64,000 nt of DNA from Chloroflexi bacterium UBA4730. Lineage in GTDB: Bacteria > Chloroflexota > Limnocylindria > P2-11E. Position 1 is the first letter of the stretch, and every line of letters begins with the position of its first letter. Below are positions 23,507-31,700 of this stretch, piece by piece. The notes under the pieces were generated by a model. That model searched no databases and was not told the DNA's origin. It saw only the letters and a program-made list of their open reading frames with translations. The stretch is from positions 62,001 through 126,000 of the forward strand of contig DHJC01000073.1 in assembly GCA_002404155.1 (NCBI GenBank), in the 5' to 3' direction. A program made the translations under genes and the position numbers.

Positions 23507-24427
23507 ATGAAGGTGCTGTTCGCGACCGATGGATCCCCGGAAGATCAGCAGGCCCGTCACTTCGTGGCCGCGGCGTCCTGGCCGGCCGGCACCCAGATCG
23601 AGCTGTTCGGGGTCATGGCGCCAGTCGCGCTCGCGGTGTCAGGTGAGCTGCTCGATCGGAACGCGCGCGACTTCGAGCACGAGCTCGACTACCTTGCCAC
23701 GAGCCTCCCCCGCCGTGACGCCACGGTGACCTGGCGGGACGCGGTCGGGCAGCCGGCTGACGCGATCGCGGCGCGGGCACGGGCGATGGAGGCCGATCTC
23801 ATCGTGGTCGGTTCGCGTGGACGTGGACCCCTCGCCACGAGCATCCTCGGTTCGGTCTCGGCCGGCGTGATCGACCGTGCACCCTGTCCGGTGCTCGTCG
23901 CACGGCGCGCGCGGACCGAGCGGATCGTGCTCGCCGACGACGGATCGGTCGGCGCCGCGACCGCCGCCGCGTTCTTCGATGAATGGCCGATCTTCGGCGA
24001 GACCTCGCTCCAGGTCGTGACCGTGGTCGACGTGGGTCGTCCGCTCTCGGCCTCCGACGACGCGCCGATGCTTTACTCCGCGGGCGAGCGGCTGTACATC
24101 GAGTCGCTCGACGAGGAGCGCGAGCGCGCGCGTCAGACGGTCGCCGCGCGCGCGAAGGGGTTGAAGCCGCGAGCTCGCACGATCAAGACGTGCATCCGCG
24201 AGGGCGCCGCGGCCGACGAGATCCTCACCGCGGCGCACGACTTCGCCGCCGATCTCATCGTGATGGGCTCGCGCGGCCACACCGGGCTCGCCCGGTTTTT
24301 TGCCGGCAGTGTCGCGCGGCAGGTGCTGCTGGGGGCGACGTGCTCGGTGCTCATCGCGCGCGGCTCGGCGCAGCTGGTGCGTGAGCGCGAGCACCCGACA
24401 CCGTTCGGTGTCGTGGCGCTGGCCTGA
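23507..24427 (+). CDS. Tandem universal stress protein, 306 aa
   Basis: Two UspA domains. Domain 1: MKVLFATDGSPEDQQA and VVGSRGRGPLATSILGSVSA; domain 2: RIVLADDGSVGAATAA and VMGSRGHTGLARFFAGSVAR, ending CSVLIARG. Both halves keep the glycine-rich ATP-binding loop. Ribosome site GGAGG (in GTCGGAGGTT) before ATG. Paralogue of 16387-17316. First gene of a three-gene run with BON and VIT proteins. Confidence 0.93.
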   Translation: MKVLFATDGSPEDQQARHFVAAASWPAGTQIELFGVMAPVALAVSGELLDRNARDFEHELDYLATSLPRRDATVTWRDAVGQPADAIAARARAMEADLIVVGSRGRGPLATSILGSVSAGVIDRAPCPVLVARRARTERIVLADDGSVGAATAAAFFDEWPIFGETSLQVVTVVDVGRPLSASDDAPMLYSAGERLYIESLDEERERARQTVAARAKGLKPRARTIKTCIREGAAADEILTAAHDFAADLIVMGSRGHTGLARFFAGSVARQVLLGATCSVLIARGSAQLVREREHPTPFGVVALA

Positions 24428-24446
24428 GCCGTTGAGCACGAAGACG

Positions 24447-25109
24447 ATGACTGTGCCGCGCCCGCCGAAGTCCGACCGCGAGATCCAGAGCGAGGTGCTG
24501 GCCGAGCTCGATCGCGACGGCCGCCTCTCTGCGGCGGAGGTCGGCGTCGCGGTGGCGGGTGGCGTCGTCACCCTGACCGGTACCGTGTCTTGCTGCGAGA
24601 AGGTCGAAGCCACGTCGGACACCGCCGTGAGCGTTGCGGGGGTGCGCGACGTTGCCAACAAGCTCGCGGTCGAGGGCGATGGGCATGAGCACGACGATAC
24701 GAAAATCGCCCGCACGATCCGCCACGCGCTGGGTTGGAACACGGCAGTGCCCGCGGAGCAGATCGACACCATCGTCCGCCGCGGCGTGGTGACCCTGCGC
24801 GGCAGCGTCGAACACTGGTACCAGCGCAAGGCCGCCGAGGGGACGGTCGCGGGCGTCGCGGGCGTCGTGTCGGTGAGCAACCAGATCCAGCTCTTGGCCA
24901 CGCCCACGAATGACGAGATCCTCCGCGAGGAGGTCGAAGACGCGCTGGCGCATCTGCCGAGCTGCGGCGACGTCGATGTTTGGGTCGCAGACGGCGTCGT
25001 CACGCTGGTCGGCGAGGTCGGCTCGAGCCCGCTGCGCCGGCACGCCGAGACGCTCGCGGCGGCCGCGTGCGGCGTGCGTTCGGTCATCAACCAGCTGCGG
25101 TCGCGCTAG
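24447..25109 (+). CDS. Three-BON-domain protein, 220 aa
   Basis: Third BON triplet of the window. Starts SDREIQSEVLAELDRD, with BON cores GVVTLTGTVSC, GVVTLRGSVEH and GVVTLVGEVGS. More diverged than the pair at 6864 and 18856; the third domain is shortened and acidic (EEVEDALAHLPSCGDVDVWV). ATG 24447 chosen; a TTG at 24432 is also possible. Follows the USP stop by 19 bp and is followed immediately by the VIT gene. Confidence 0.85.
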   Translation: MTVPRPPKSDREIQSEVLAELDRDGRLSAAEVGVAVAGGVVTLTGTVSCCEKVEATSDTAVSVAGVRDVANKLAVEGDGHEHDDTKIARTIRHALGWNTAVPAEQIDTIVRRGVVTLRGSVEHWYQRKAAEGTVAGVAGVVSVSNQIQLLATPTNDEILREEVEDALAHLPSCGDVDVWVADGVVTLVGEVGSSPLRRHAETLAAAACGVRSVINQLRSR

Positions 25110-25814
25110 GTGACGGTCAGCCTGACCAGCCAGCACATCGAGCGGCACTTCCGCGGCAGCGCCGTGGTGCGCGACGTCGTGATCGGGATGTCCGATGGAC
25201 TCACGGTGCCATTCGCGTTGGCGGCCGGACTCTCCGGCGCGGTCGCCTCCTCAGGCATCGTGGTGACCGCGGGGCTCGCGGAGATCGCCGCGGGGTCGAT
25301 CGCGATGGGTCTAGGGGGCTTCCTCGCGGCGCAGAGCGAGGCCGAGCACTACGCCTCCGAGCGCGCTCGCGAGGAGCGGGAAGTCCGCGCGGTCCCGGAG
25401 CTGGAGCGGCGGGAGGTCGAGCACATCCTCCGTTCGTACGGCCTCTCGCAGGGGTCAACGGAGACGATCGCCCGCACCCTGGCGCGTCGGCCGAGGCGGT
25501 GGGTCGACTTCATGATGCGATTCGAGCTCGGCCTCGAGACGCCCGATCCACGCCGCGGAGCGCGCAGCGCCATCACGATCGGCGGCTCCTACGCCATCGG
25601 CGGCCTGGTGCCGCTGCTCCCGTACATGCTCATGGCGCGCGCGGCGAGCGCGTTGCTCGTTTCGGCCGTGTTCACGCTGGCCACTCTCCTGGTCTTTGGC
25701 TACGTGAAAGGGCGATTCACCGGCGGGCCCGCAATTCGAAGCGCGGTGCAGTCGCTGCTCATCGGCGGCGTCGCTGCGGCCGCCGCGTTCGCGCTCGCGC
25801 GGGCGATCTCATGA
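25110..25814 (+). CDS. VIT1/CCC1-family Fe2+/Mn2+ transporter, 234 aa
   Basis: Five-helix vacuolar-iron-transporter-like protein: VVRDVVIGMSDGLTVPFALA is the family's first helix with its conserved Asp, then GSIAMGLGGFLAAQSEAEHY, and the cytoplasmic metal-binding helix REEREVRAVPELERREVEHI rich in Glu. The C-terminal helices include GGSYAIGGLVPLLPYML. It moves Fe2+ or Mn2+ out of the cytoplasm or into storage, consistent with oxidative and metal stress. GTG start directly abuts the BON gene stop. Confidence 0.9.
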   Translation: MTVSLTSQHIERHFRGSAVVRDVVIGMSDGLTVPFALAAGLSGAVASSGIVVTAGLAEIAAGSIAMGLGGFLAAQSEAEHYASERAREEREVRAVPELERREVEHILRSYGLSQGSTETIARTLARRPRRWVDFMMRFELGLETPDPRRGARSAITIGGSYAIGGLVPLLPYMLMARAASALLVSAVFTLATLLVFGYVKGRFTGGPAIRSAVQSLLIGGVAAAAAFALARAIS

Positions 25815-25827
25815 CGGCCCTCCGGCC

Positions 25828-25875
25828 GAGCGAATTTCATCCAAGCACGAATTGATACCAGCTTCGCGTCGAAAC
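25828..25875 (+). repeat. Dispersed repeat copy A (partial)
   Basis: Contains GAGCGAATT, ATCCAAGCACGAATTGATAC and CAGCTTCGCGTCG, nearly identical to 63251-63296 and partly to 54751-54772. Only this 46-48 bp core is present here; the tRNA-like part of the other copies is absent. Confidence 0.6.
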
Positions 25876-25909
25876 CGACGTTTCGCGCGGCGAGAGTCCC
25901 GCCCACGTG

Positions 25910-25923
25910 GGGCCGAATGGCCC
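25910..25923 (+). promoter_or_regulatory. Candidate DosR-like box before membrane-anchored helical protein
   Basis: Perfect arms GGGCC-GAAT-GGCCC followed by TATCC, 47 bp upstream of the ATG at 25971. Same tail and spacing as the P-type ATPase box. Confidence 0.5.
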
Positions 25924-25970
25924 TATCCGGGCCTCCTGGGCAGCGAGACCATCAGGCTCGGAGTACGAAG

Positions 25971-26618
25971 ATGACTGGTTCCACCTCCACCGTGGCCGAT
26001 CGAGCGCGACGCTCCCACGTCCTTTCGATGCCCTCAGCGCCAGTCCTCGTCCTGGTCGTGCTCGCCCTTCTTGCCGGCGTGCTCGTGGTCGCCGTGAGTG
26101 CGCCGTCCGCGGTGCCCAGCGTCGCGAGTGACCTCCGCCAGACCGCGACGGTCATGGATCAGCACGCGGACACGATGACTGCCGACGGGCAACGGCTCGC
26201 CGACCAAGCGCGCGCGGTCACCGGTACCGATCGCGATCTCTGGGTCGCGACGGCCCAGCACATGATCTCCGACGGAACCAGCCTCCGGGCGATGGCGCAA
26301 CGCTTGCGCGCGAGCGCCAGCATCCTCGGTGACGAGCCGACGTACCGCGCGAACGCGAATCCGACCTCGCTCGTTGCGCAGGCGGCACTGCTGCGGGCAG
26401 ACGGTCAAGCCGCCCTCGATCATGGGCGCCTCATGATCGACCAGGCCGCGTTCATGGCCACGCTTGCGCGCAGGCCGGGAAGCGGGATCACGGAGCAGGA
26501 CGCTTCGCTCATGGCGACGGACGCCACTCGGATCATCGACGCGGGAGAGCGGACGCTCGCGCTCGCGAGCCGCCTCGACGCCGACGCGGACCAGCTTCGC
26601 CGAGGTCTCAGCCGCTGA
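25971..26618 (+). CDS. Membrane-anchored helical protein, 215 aa
   Basis: ATG 25971 is preceded by GGAG and gives a short cytoplasmic part, one transmembrane helix (VLVLVVLALLAGVLVVAVSA, ~27-46) and a ~165-residue Ala-rich helical region outside. That region has repeated patterns such as QTATVMDQHADTMTADGQRL and DQARAVTGTDRDLW, suggesting a helical bundle or coiled coil. No family recognised. Likely a regulon member because of the box 47 bp upstream. Confidence 0.65.
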   Translation: MTGSTSTVADRARRSHVLSMPSAPVLVLVVLALLAGVLVVAVSAPSAVPSVASDLRQTATVMDQHADTMTADGQRLADQARAVTGTDRDLWVATAQHMISDGTSLRAMAQRLRASASILGDEPTYRANANPTSLVAQAALLRADGQAALDHGRLMIDQAAFMATLARRPGSGITEQDASLMATDATRIIDAGERTLALASRLDADADQLRRGLSR

Positions 26619-26758
26619 TATAGGTGAGCTCTTCGTAGACCTGGGTCACACGCCACCGGTCTAACGAGCGTCGGGCACACCTCTTCGACTTTTCCCGTGG
26701 TACCTTGCTGCTCAAGACGCGGGTGGGGCGGCAACATCACGGGGAGCCGGAGGCCCGA

Positions 26759-27922
26759 GTGTCGGCACGCGGGAGCGCAGGCAACGCGCCTCGCGGTCAC
26801 CTGCCCTTCCTCATCCTGCTGATCGTTGTCGCCAGCGGCTGCGGCGGCGTGAGGCAGAACGCATCATCAGCGGCCGTTCTCTTGCCCGCACGGCATGGTT
26901 CCTCCGAGCCAGCGCCGTCTGAGCGGATCCTCTGGGCCACGTCGCTCCAACCGCTCGTGGCGTCCTTCGACGGCGATGCGACCGTGTGGATCGCGCGACC
27001 GGACCAGGCGGAGCCGCTCTTCTCCGTGGATCCGGATCGGCCGGTGCTGGCCGCCTCGCTCTACAAGCTCGCCGTGATGCTCGAGGTCGAGCGGCGGGTC
27101 GAGGCAGGTGGCTGGTCGTACGAGAACCCAGTGGTGATCCGCGACGAGGACGTCACGATCGACGGCTCGAACGAGTTTCCCGGCACCGTCCTGACGGTCG
27201 ATGCGGCGCTCGAAGAGATGATCACGTACTCGGACAACGGCTCCGCGCTTGCGCTCCTCCGGCTGGTCGGCGCCCAGCGGGTAAACGCGACCCTCGGCGC
27301 CGCGGGCCTGGGCAACTTCCATGTGGCGCTGAACGCGGATGACGATCACACGGTCACCGCGCGGGCCGTCGGTACGTTCTTCGCACTGCTCGGCCGTGGC
27401 GAGCTGCTGTCGCCCGCCGCGTCTCGACGCATGCTCGAGCGGCTCCAGCGGCAGCACATCAACGACCGCATGCCCGCCAAGCTCCCGGCAGGGACAGTGG
27501 TCGCGCACAAGACCGGGGACCTCGTCGGCTACACCCACGACGGCGGCATCATCCAAAGTTCGAGTGGGCCACTGATCTTCGTCGCGCTGACTCAGGACGC
27601 CCCTCAGGATGACGCGCGGCAGTTCATCGCTCAGGCCGCGGCGCTTGCGTATCACGGCGCGAGCAGCGCCGATCCAGCGACCGATGCCGGTTCCGGCACG
27701 CGCACCGCTGCGCACCTATTGGTCGCTCCCCCAGCGTTCACGGCCGCACCTGGCTGGCGCGACTGGGCCGGGGCGGGCGGTCTCCTTCTTGTTGCCTACG
27801 GGTACGCGCGCACTCGTCGTCGTCGTACATGGACAAGCGCATACGGCTCGCGAGGTCCGGTGCGCCGGAAAGCCAGGTCGACAAAGAGGATGGCCGTGCC
27901 CGACACGCGCCGGCGCCACTGA
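26759..27922 (+). CDS. Serine hydrolase lipoprotein (class A beta-lactamase-like), 387 aa
   Basis: GTG start 26759 has a GGAGG site. Signal peptide ends VASGC (lipobox, Cys ~28). Penicilloyl-serine transferase motifs: SLYK (Ser ~100, Lys ~103), SDN (~158) and KTG (~251). The omega-loop Glu of true class A enzymes is not evident (ALNADDDHTV at that place), so it is more likely a peptidoglycan carboxypeptidase/esterase relative than a resistance enzyme. A Ser/Pro linker and a second hydrophobic segment (~345-360) with an Arg-rich end follow. Lies just before the two-component operon but lacks obvious link to it. Confidence 0.8.
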   Translation: MSARGSAGNAPRGHLPFLILLIVVASGCGGVRQNASSAAVLLPARHGSSEPAPSERILWATSLQPLVASFDGDATVWIARPDQAEPLFSVDPDRPVLAASLYKLAVMLEVERRVEAGGWSYENPVVIRDEDVTIDGSNEFPGTVLTVDAALEEMITYSDNGSALALLRLVGAQRVNATLGAAGLGNFHVALNADDDHTVTARAVGTFFALLGRGELLSPAASRRMLERLQRQHINDRMPAKLPAGTVVAHKTGDLVGYTHDGGIIQSSSGPLIFVALTQDAPQDDARQFIAQAAALAYHGASSADPATDAGSGTRTAAHLLVAPPAFTAAPGWRDWAGAGGLLLVAYGYARTRRRRTWTSAYGSRGPVRRKARSTKRMAVPDTRRRH

Positions 27923-27967
27923 ACGACGAGTCCATGGCGGGGGCTCGCGAACAGGCGGCTTCAGCGC

Positions 27968-27985
27968 TCACAGGAGATTCACAGG
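27968..27985 (+). promoter_or_regulatory. Direct repeat before OmpR-type regulator operon
   Basis: TCACAGG occurs at 27968 and 27979, an 11-bp period, 22-40 bp before the regulator ATG. OmpR/PhoB-type regulators bind such head-to-tail repeats, so autoregulation is plausible. Confidence 0.4.
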
Positions 27986-28007
27986 CGTCACGGGCGACAC
28001 TTGATCC

Positions 28008-28679
28008 ATGGCCGGCTTGCGCGTTCTAGTGGTCGAGGATGAGCCGACCCTTGCGCGGCTGGTGGCCCGAGCACTGACTGAAGACGGCAGCGACGTGCGC
28101 GTCGTCCACGATGGGCAACTCGGGCTCAAGTCGGCGCTCGCCGAGCCGCCAGATGTCGTCGTGCTCGACCTGATGTTGCCCCGGCTCGACGGCATAGCGC
28201 TCTGTCGCGAGCTGCGTCGTCTCGCCAGCCCCTCGGGCATCCTGATGCTCACCGCTCGCGACGCAGTTCCCGACCGCGTGCGCGGACTCGACGCCGGCGC
28301 CGACGACTACTTGGTAAAACCGTTCGCGCTCGACGAGCTGCTGGCGCGCGTACGCGCGGTCGCACGTAGAACAGGAGGCGGTGGGACCCTGCGGGTCGAT
28401 GATCTGGTTCTGGATGCAGACCGGCGCACGGTGAACCGCGCCGGTTCCGCGGTCCAGCTGAGTCCGACGGAGTTCCGCCTCCTCGAGCATCTCGTGCGGA
28501 ACGCTGGGCGTGTCGTCGCCAAGGAGCGGCTGCTCGAGCGTGTGTGGGGCGACGAAACCGAGGCGACCGAAAACGTCGTCGAAACGTACATCCACTACCT
28601 GCGGACGAAGCTGGACCGCCCGCCGGCCAAGCCGTTGATCCACACCGTGCGCGGCGCCGGGTACATCTTACGGTCGTGA
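28008..28679 (+). CDS. OmpR/PhoB-family response regulator, 223 aa
   Basis: Receiver domain (residues 1-120) with acidic pair ED at 10-11, phospho-acceptor Asp54 (VVVLDLMLP), Thr in LTAR and Lys104 (VKPF). Winged-helix DNA-binding domain from ~130: LSPTEFRLLEHLVRNAGRVV and the terminal VRGAGYILRS. Coupled to its kinase by a 4-bp overlap and followed by the flavocytochrome/FMN/ApbE genes, which it presumably controls. Confidence 0.93.
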   Translation: MAGLRVLVVEDEPTLARLVARALTEDGSDVRVVHDGQLGLKSALAEPPDVVVLDLMLPRLDGIALCRELRRLASPSGILMLTARDAVPDRVRGLDAGADDYLVKPFALDELLARVRAVARRTGGGGTLRVDDLVLDADRRTVNRAGSAVQLSPTEFRLLEHLVRNAGRVVAKERLLERVWGDETEATENVVETYIHYLRTKLDRPPAKPLIHTVRGAGYILRS

Positions 28680-29929
28680 AGGCGGAACTCACGCGGACAC
28701 GCCGCCGCCTCGTCGCGATCGACCTCGCCGTGATCGCGCTGCTCCTTGTCGTCGCGGGGGCCGCGGTCTACGGGACGTTCGCGGTCACGCTGCTCGATCC
28801 GGTCGATGCTGCCCTCGGGGTGAGCTCCGCCGAACTGCAGCAGGGTGGCTCGCGCGAGATCGCTGAGCACTTCGGCGCCGGCTACCGCGGCGGCCAGTTC
28901 GTGCTGGTGGTCGGCGCTGAGGGGGGCATCCTGGCCGATCCGCAAGGCGTCGGTCTTGCGAATGGCGCCGCTCTCACCGCCCCGGGGCTGCACACCGTCC
29001 CGCTTGCGAACGGCGACGCACGCGTGCTCGCCACTCCCTTGGGTGCGAACCCTCCTGCGACGCTGGTGATTGGCAGCTCGCTGGTGACCCAGGAAGAATT
29101 CCTGCGGCACGTCATCGTCGTGTTGGTCGCGACCGGCTTCGGCGCATTTGTGCTGGCGTTCATCGCGGCTGAGCTTCTCGCCCGTCGTGCACTGGTGCCG
29201 ATCGGCGAGGCGTTCCGTCGCCAGCAGGAGTTCGTCGCCGATGCGTCACACGAGCTCCGGACCCCGCTGACGATCCTGCGCACTGCACTGGAGCTCCTGG
29301 TGCGATCACCGGATCGGACCGTGGCAGAGAGCGCGGATCTGGTCGCAGACGCGCATGGCGAGGTGCTTCAGATGGAGCACATGGTGGCCGACCTGCTCAC
29401 CCTGGCACGCTCCGATCTCGACGCGCTGCCGCTCACCCTCAGAGCAGTTGATGGTGCGGCGCTCATCCAGGAGGCCGCGGAGAGAGTCCGCGCACTCGCG
29501 GAGACCAAGGGCATCACCCTCCGTGTGCTGGCGCCGCTGCCGTGCCGGATCGAAGCCGACAGCGAGCGCATCGCGCAAGCGCTGCTCGCACTTACGGACA
29601 ATGCCCTCCAGCACACGCCAGCGAGCGGCAAGGTCACGCTCTCGGCGCAGCGCGAAGGCGAGACGGTCGTGCTCGCGGTCGCCGACACCGGTGAGGGCAT
29701 CACCTCAGAGGATCTTGCGCGCGTTACCGACCGGTTCTACCGCGCGGGCCGCGCCCGCGCGCGCGCCGGAGGTGGCGCAGGGCTGGGCTTGGCGATCGTC
29801 CGCTCGATCGTCGAGGCGCATGGCGGGACGCTCACGATCACCAGCGAGCCCGGTGCGGGAACGACGGTCCAGCTCCGACTGCGCGGCGTCCGGCAAGAGG
29901 TCGGCGCGCCCCTCGAGGCGGCGGCGTGA
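28676..29929 (+). CDS. Sensor histidine kinase, 417 aa
   Basis: Two transmembrane helices (~15-38 and ~145-168) enclose a ~105-residue extracellular sensor. Phospho-His192 in the box ASHELRTPL, then the N box TDNALQHTP and G boxes DTGEGI and GLGLAIV. GTG start overlaps the regulator stop (GTGA). The sensor domain has motifs GGQFVLVVGAEGGILADPQG but no named fold. The stop overlaps the flavocytochrome start, so five genes (28008-32471) form one operon. Confidence 0.92.
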   Translation: MKAELTRTRRRLVAIDLAVIALLLVVAGAAVYGTFAVTLLDPVDAALGVSSAELQQGGSREIAEHFGAGYRGGQFVLVVGAEGGILADPQGVGLANGAALTAPGLHTVPLANGDARVLATPLGANPPATLVIGSSLVTQEEFLRHVIVVLVATGFGAFVLAFIAAELLARRALVPIGEAFRRQQEFVADASHELRTPLTILRTALELLVRSPDRTVAESADLVADAHGEVLQMEHMVADLLTLARSDLDALPLTLRAVDGAALIQEAAERVRALAETKGITLRVLAPLPCRIEADSERIAQALLALTDNALQHTPASGKVTLSAQREGETVVLAVADTGEGITSEDLARVTDRFYRAGRARARAGGGAGLGLAIVRSIVEAHGGTLTITSEPGAGTTVQLRLRGVRQEVGAPLEAAA

Positions 29930-31248
29930 GAGGGCGCGCTCTTCTCTGGCTCTTCGTCTTGAATGTCGTCGCCATCCTGGTGTTCTGGCATGCGGCGAGC
30001 GGCTCGGAGCCCATCGTCAGCGTCGGCGAGCGGTGGAACGCGATCGGTCGGGTCACCGGATTGGTGGGCACCTACCTCGTCCTCGTCCAGTTGCTGCTGA
30101 TCTCGCGCGTGCCGTGGCTCGAGGACGCCGTTGGGATGGAGCGTCTGCTGGTATTCCACCGCTGGAACGCCTATGCGTCGCTGAGCCTGATCGTCGGGCA
30201 CGCGGGGTTCCAGACCGTGGGCTACGCCGCGGTCAATCGTCTTGGTATCGCCTCGCAGCTCGGAGACTTCGTCCTCCATTACGACGGGCTGCTCGGCGCG
30301 ATCGTGGCGCTCGGGCTCCTGATCGGCGTGACCGTGCTGTCGGTCGCGATCGTCCGGCGGTTGCTCGCGTACCACGCCTGGTATTTCGTCCATCTGTACG
30401 CGTACCTCGCCGTCGCCCTCGCGTTCGGGCATCAGCTGGCCACCGGCGTGGACTTCGTCTCGAACCCCACCTTTCAGGCGTACTGGTGGGCGCTCTACGC
30501 CGTCGTCGCCGGGTCGCTCCTCTACTTCCGCGTGGCCCAGCCGCTCCTGCGTTTCGCGCGGCACCGCTTCCGGGTGGAGCGCATCGAGCGCGAGGCGACC
30601 GGGGCGGTCTCGATCTATGTCGGCGGCCGGGACCTGCGCACGTTTGCCTTCGAGCCCGGTCAGTTCGCGATCTGGCGCTTCCTCGATGGCCGACGCTGGT
30701 GGGAGGCGCATCCGTTCACGCTCTCGACCCTCCCGAGCGATCGCCGGCTGCGCCTCACGGTGAAGGGCAGTGGTGACTTCTCCTCACGACTCACGAACCT
30801 CCGAGTCGGCACGCCTGTTCTGGTGGAGGGCCCGTTCGGCCACTTCACCGTCGACGGAGCGACCAAGCCCAAGGTGCTGCTCATCGCCGGCGGGATCGGC
30901 ATCACCCCGATCCGGGTCCTCGCGGAGCGATTCGCCCAGACTGGTCGGGATGTCTGTTTGCTCTACCGCTGCCGGCACGAGCGGGACCTGACGTTTCGCA
31001 AGGAGCTCGACAAGCTGGCGGTCGATCGGGGTATCCGGGTCGAGTACCTGCTCAGTGACCGGCCGCTCCTTGGTCGAGTCGGCTCGGAGTGGCTGCAGCC
31101 GACGGATCTTGGCGTGCTGGTCCCGGATGTACGCGAGCGCGAGGTGTACGTGTGCGGCCCGGACGGCTTGATCGCCCAGATCAAGCGCGCCCTTACGGCA
31201 CTAGGCATCGAAGCTGGGCAAATCCATTCGGAGGTCTTTCATTTCTGA
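29926..31248 (+). CDS. Ferric-reductase-like membrane flavocytochrome, 440 aa
   Basis: N-terminal ferric-reductase transmembrane domain with about six helices and the haem-ligand His pairs (LVFHRWNAYASLSLIVGHAG; YHAWYFVHLYAYL). C-terminal ferredoxin-reductase module: FAD-binding HPFTLST after WWEA, and NAD(P)-binding GGIGITPIRV, ending YVCGPDGL. It should carry electrons from cytosolic NAD(P)H across the membrane. The neighbouring FMN-binding protein is the natural extracytoplasmic acceptor. GTG start overlaps the kinase stop. Confidence 0.9.
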   Translation: MRGRALLWLFVLNVVAILVFWHAASGSEPIVSVGERWNAIGRVTGLVGTYLVLVQLLLISRVPWLEDAVGMERLLVFHRWNAYASLSLIVGHAGFQTVGYAAVNRLGIASQLGDFVLHYDGLLGAIVALGLLIGVTVLSVAIVRRLLAYHAWYFVHLYAYLAVALAFGHQLATGVDFVSNPTFQAYWWALYAVVAGSLLYFRVAQPLLRFARHRFRVERIEREATGAVSIYVGGRDLRTFAFEPGQFAIWRFLDGRRWWEAHPFTLSTLPSDRRLRLTVKGSGDFSSRLTNLRVGTPVLVEGPFGHFTVDGATKPKVLLIAGGIGITPIRVLAERFAQTGRDVCLLYRCRHERDLTFRKELDKLAVDRGIRVEYLLSDRPLLGRVGSEWLQPTDLGVLVPDVREREVYVCGPDGLIAQIKRALTALGIEAGQIHSEVFHF

Positions 31249-31694
31249 TGACTAGAGTCACTGCGGCACTCACCGCGACCGTGGCGGGGCTGATCCTGAT
31301 CGCGACGTTCAAGGTGAGCCCGGAAGACGCAGCCGGTCTGGAGCCGACGCCCTCAGCCTCGGCGGGAGCCGGTCGTCTGACCGGACCGACGCCGTCGACC
31401 GGGCGGCCTGCCAGCAGCGGCACGGTCACCGGAGATTCGGTCCAGACCATCTTCGGCAACGTGCAGGTCGCGATCACGGTCTCCGGGACCAAGCTGGTCG
31501 ACGTGCAGGCACTCACGCTCCCAAGCGACCGGAGTCGCTCGGCCAGGATCAGCGACTACGCCGGACCCATGTTGCGCAGCGAGGCGATCCAGGCACAGAG
31601 CGCGCAGATCCACGTGGTCTCGGGCGCGACGTACACGAGCCGTGCGTATAGCCAGTCGCTCGCGAGCGCCTTGAAGAAGGCGCACCTCGGGTAG
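31248..31694 (+). CDS. Membrane-anchored FMN-binding-domain protein, 148 aa
   Basis: N-terminal signal/anchor helix (VTAALTATVAGLILIATF), a Ser/Pro-rich linker and an FMN_bind domain with the flavinylation motif SGATYTS near residue 128 (Thr is the expected covalent FMN site, as in NqrC/RnfG). ATG overlaps the flavocytochrome stop by one base. Its product is the substrate of ApbE encoded next, so the pair makes an extracytoplasmic one-flavin electron carrier. Confidence 0.88.
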   Translation: MTRVTAALTATVAGLILIATFKVSPEDAAGLEPTPSASAGAGRLTGPTPSTGRPASSGTVTGDSVQTIFGNVQVAITVSGTKLVDVQALTLPSDRSRSARISDYAGPMLRSEAIQAQSAQIHVVSGATYTSRAYSQSLASALKKAHLG

Positions 31695-31700
31695 CTGTCG

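Noticed and set aside
26759..27922. Beta-lactamase resistance gene
   Set aside because: SxxK, SDN and KTG motifs exist, but the omega-loop Glu of class A enzymes is not evident and the protein has extra linker and membrane parts; a peptidoglycan-acting serine hydrolase is safer.
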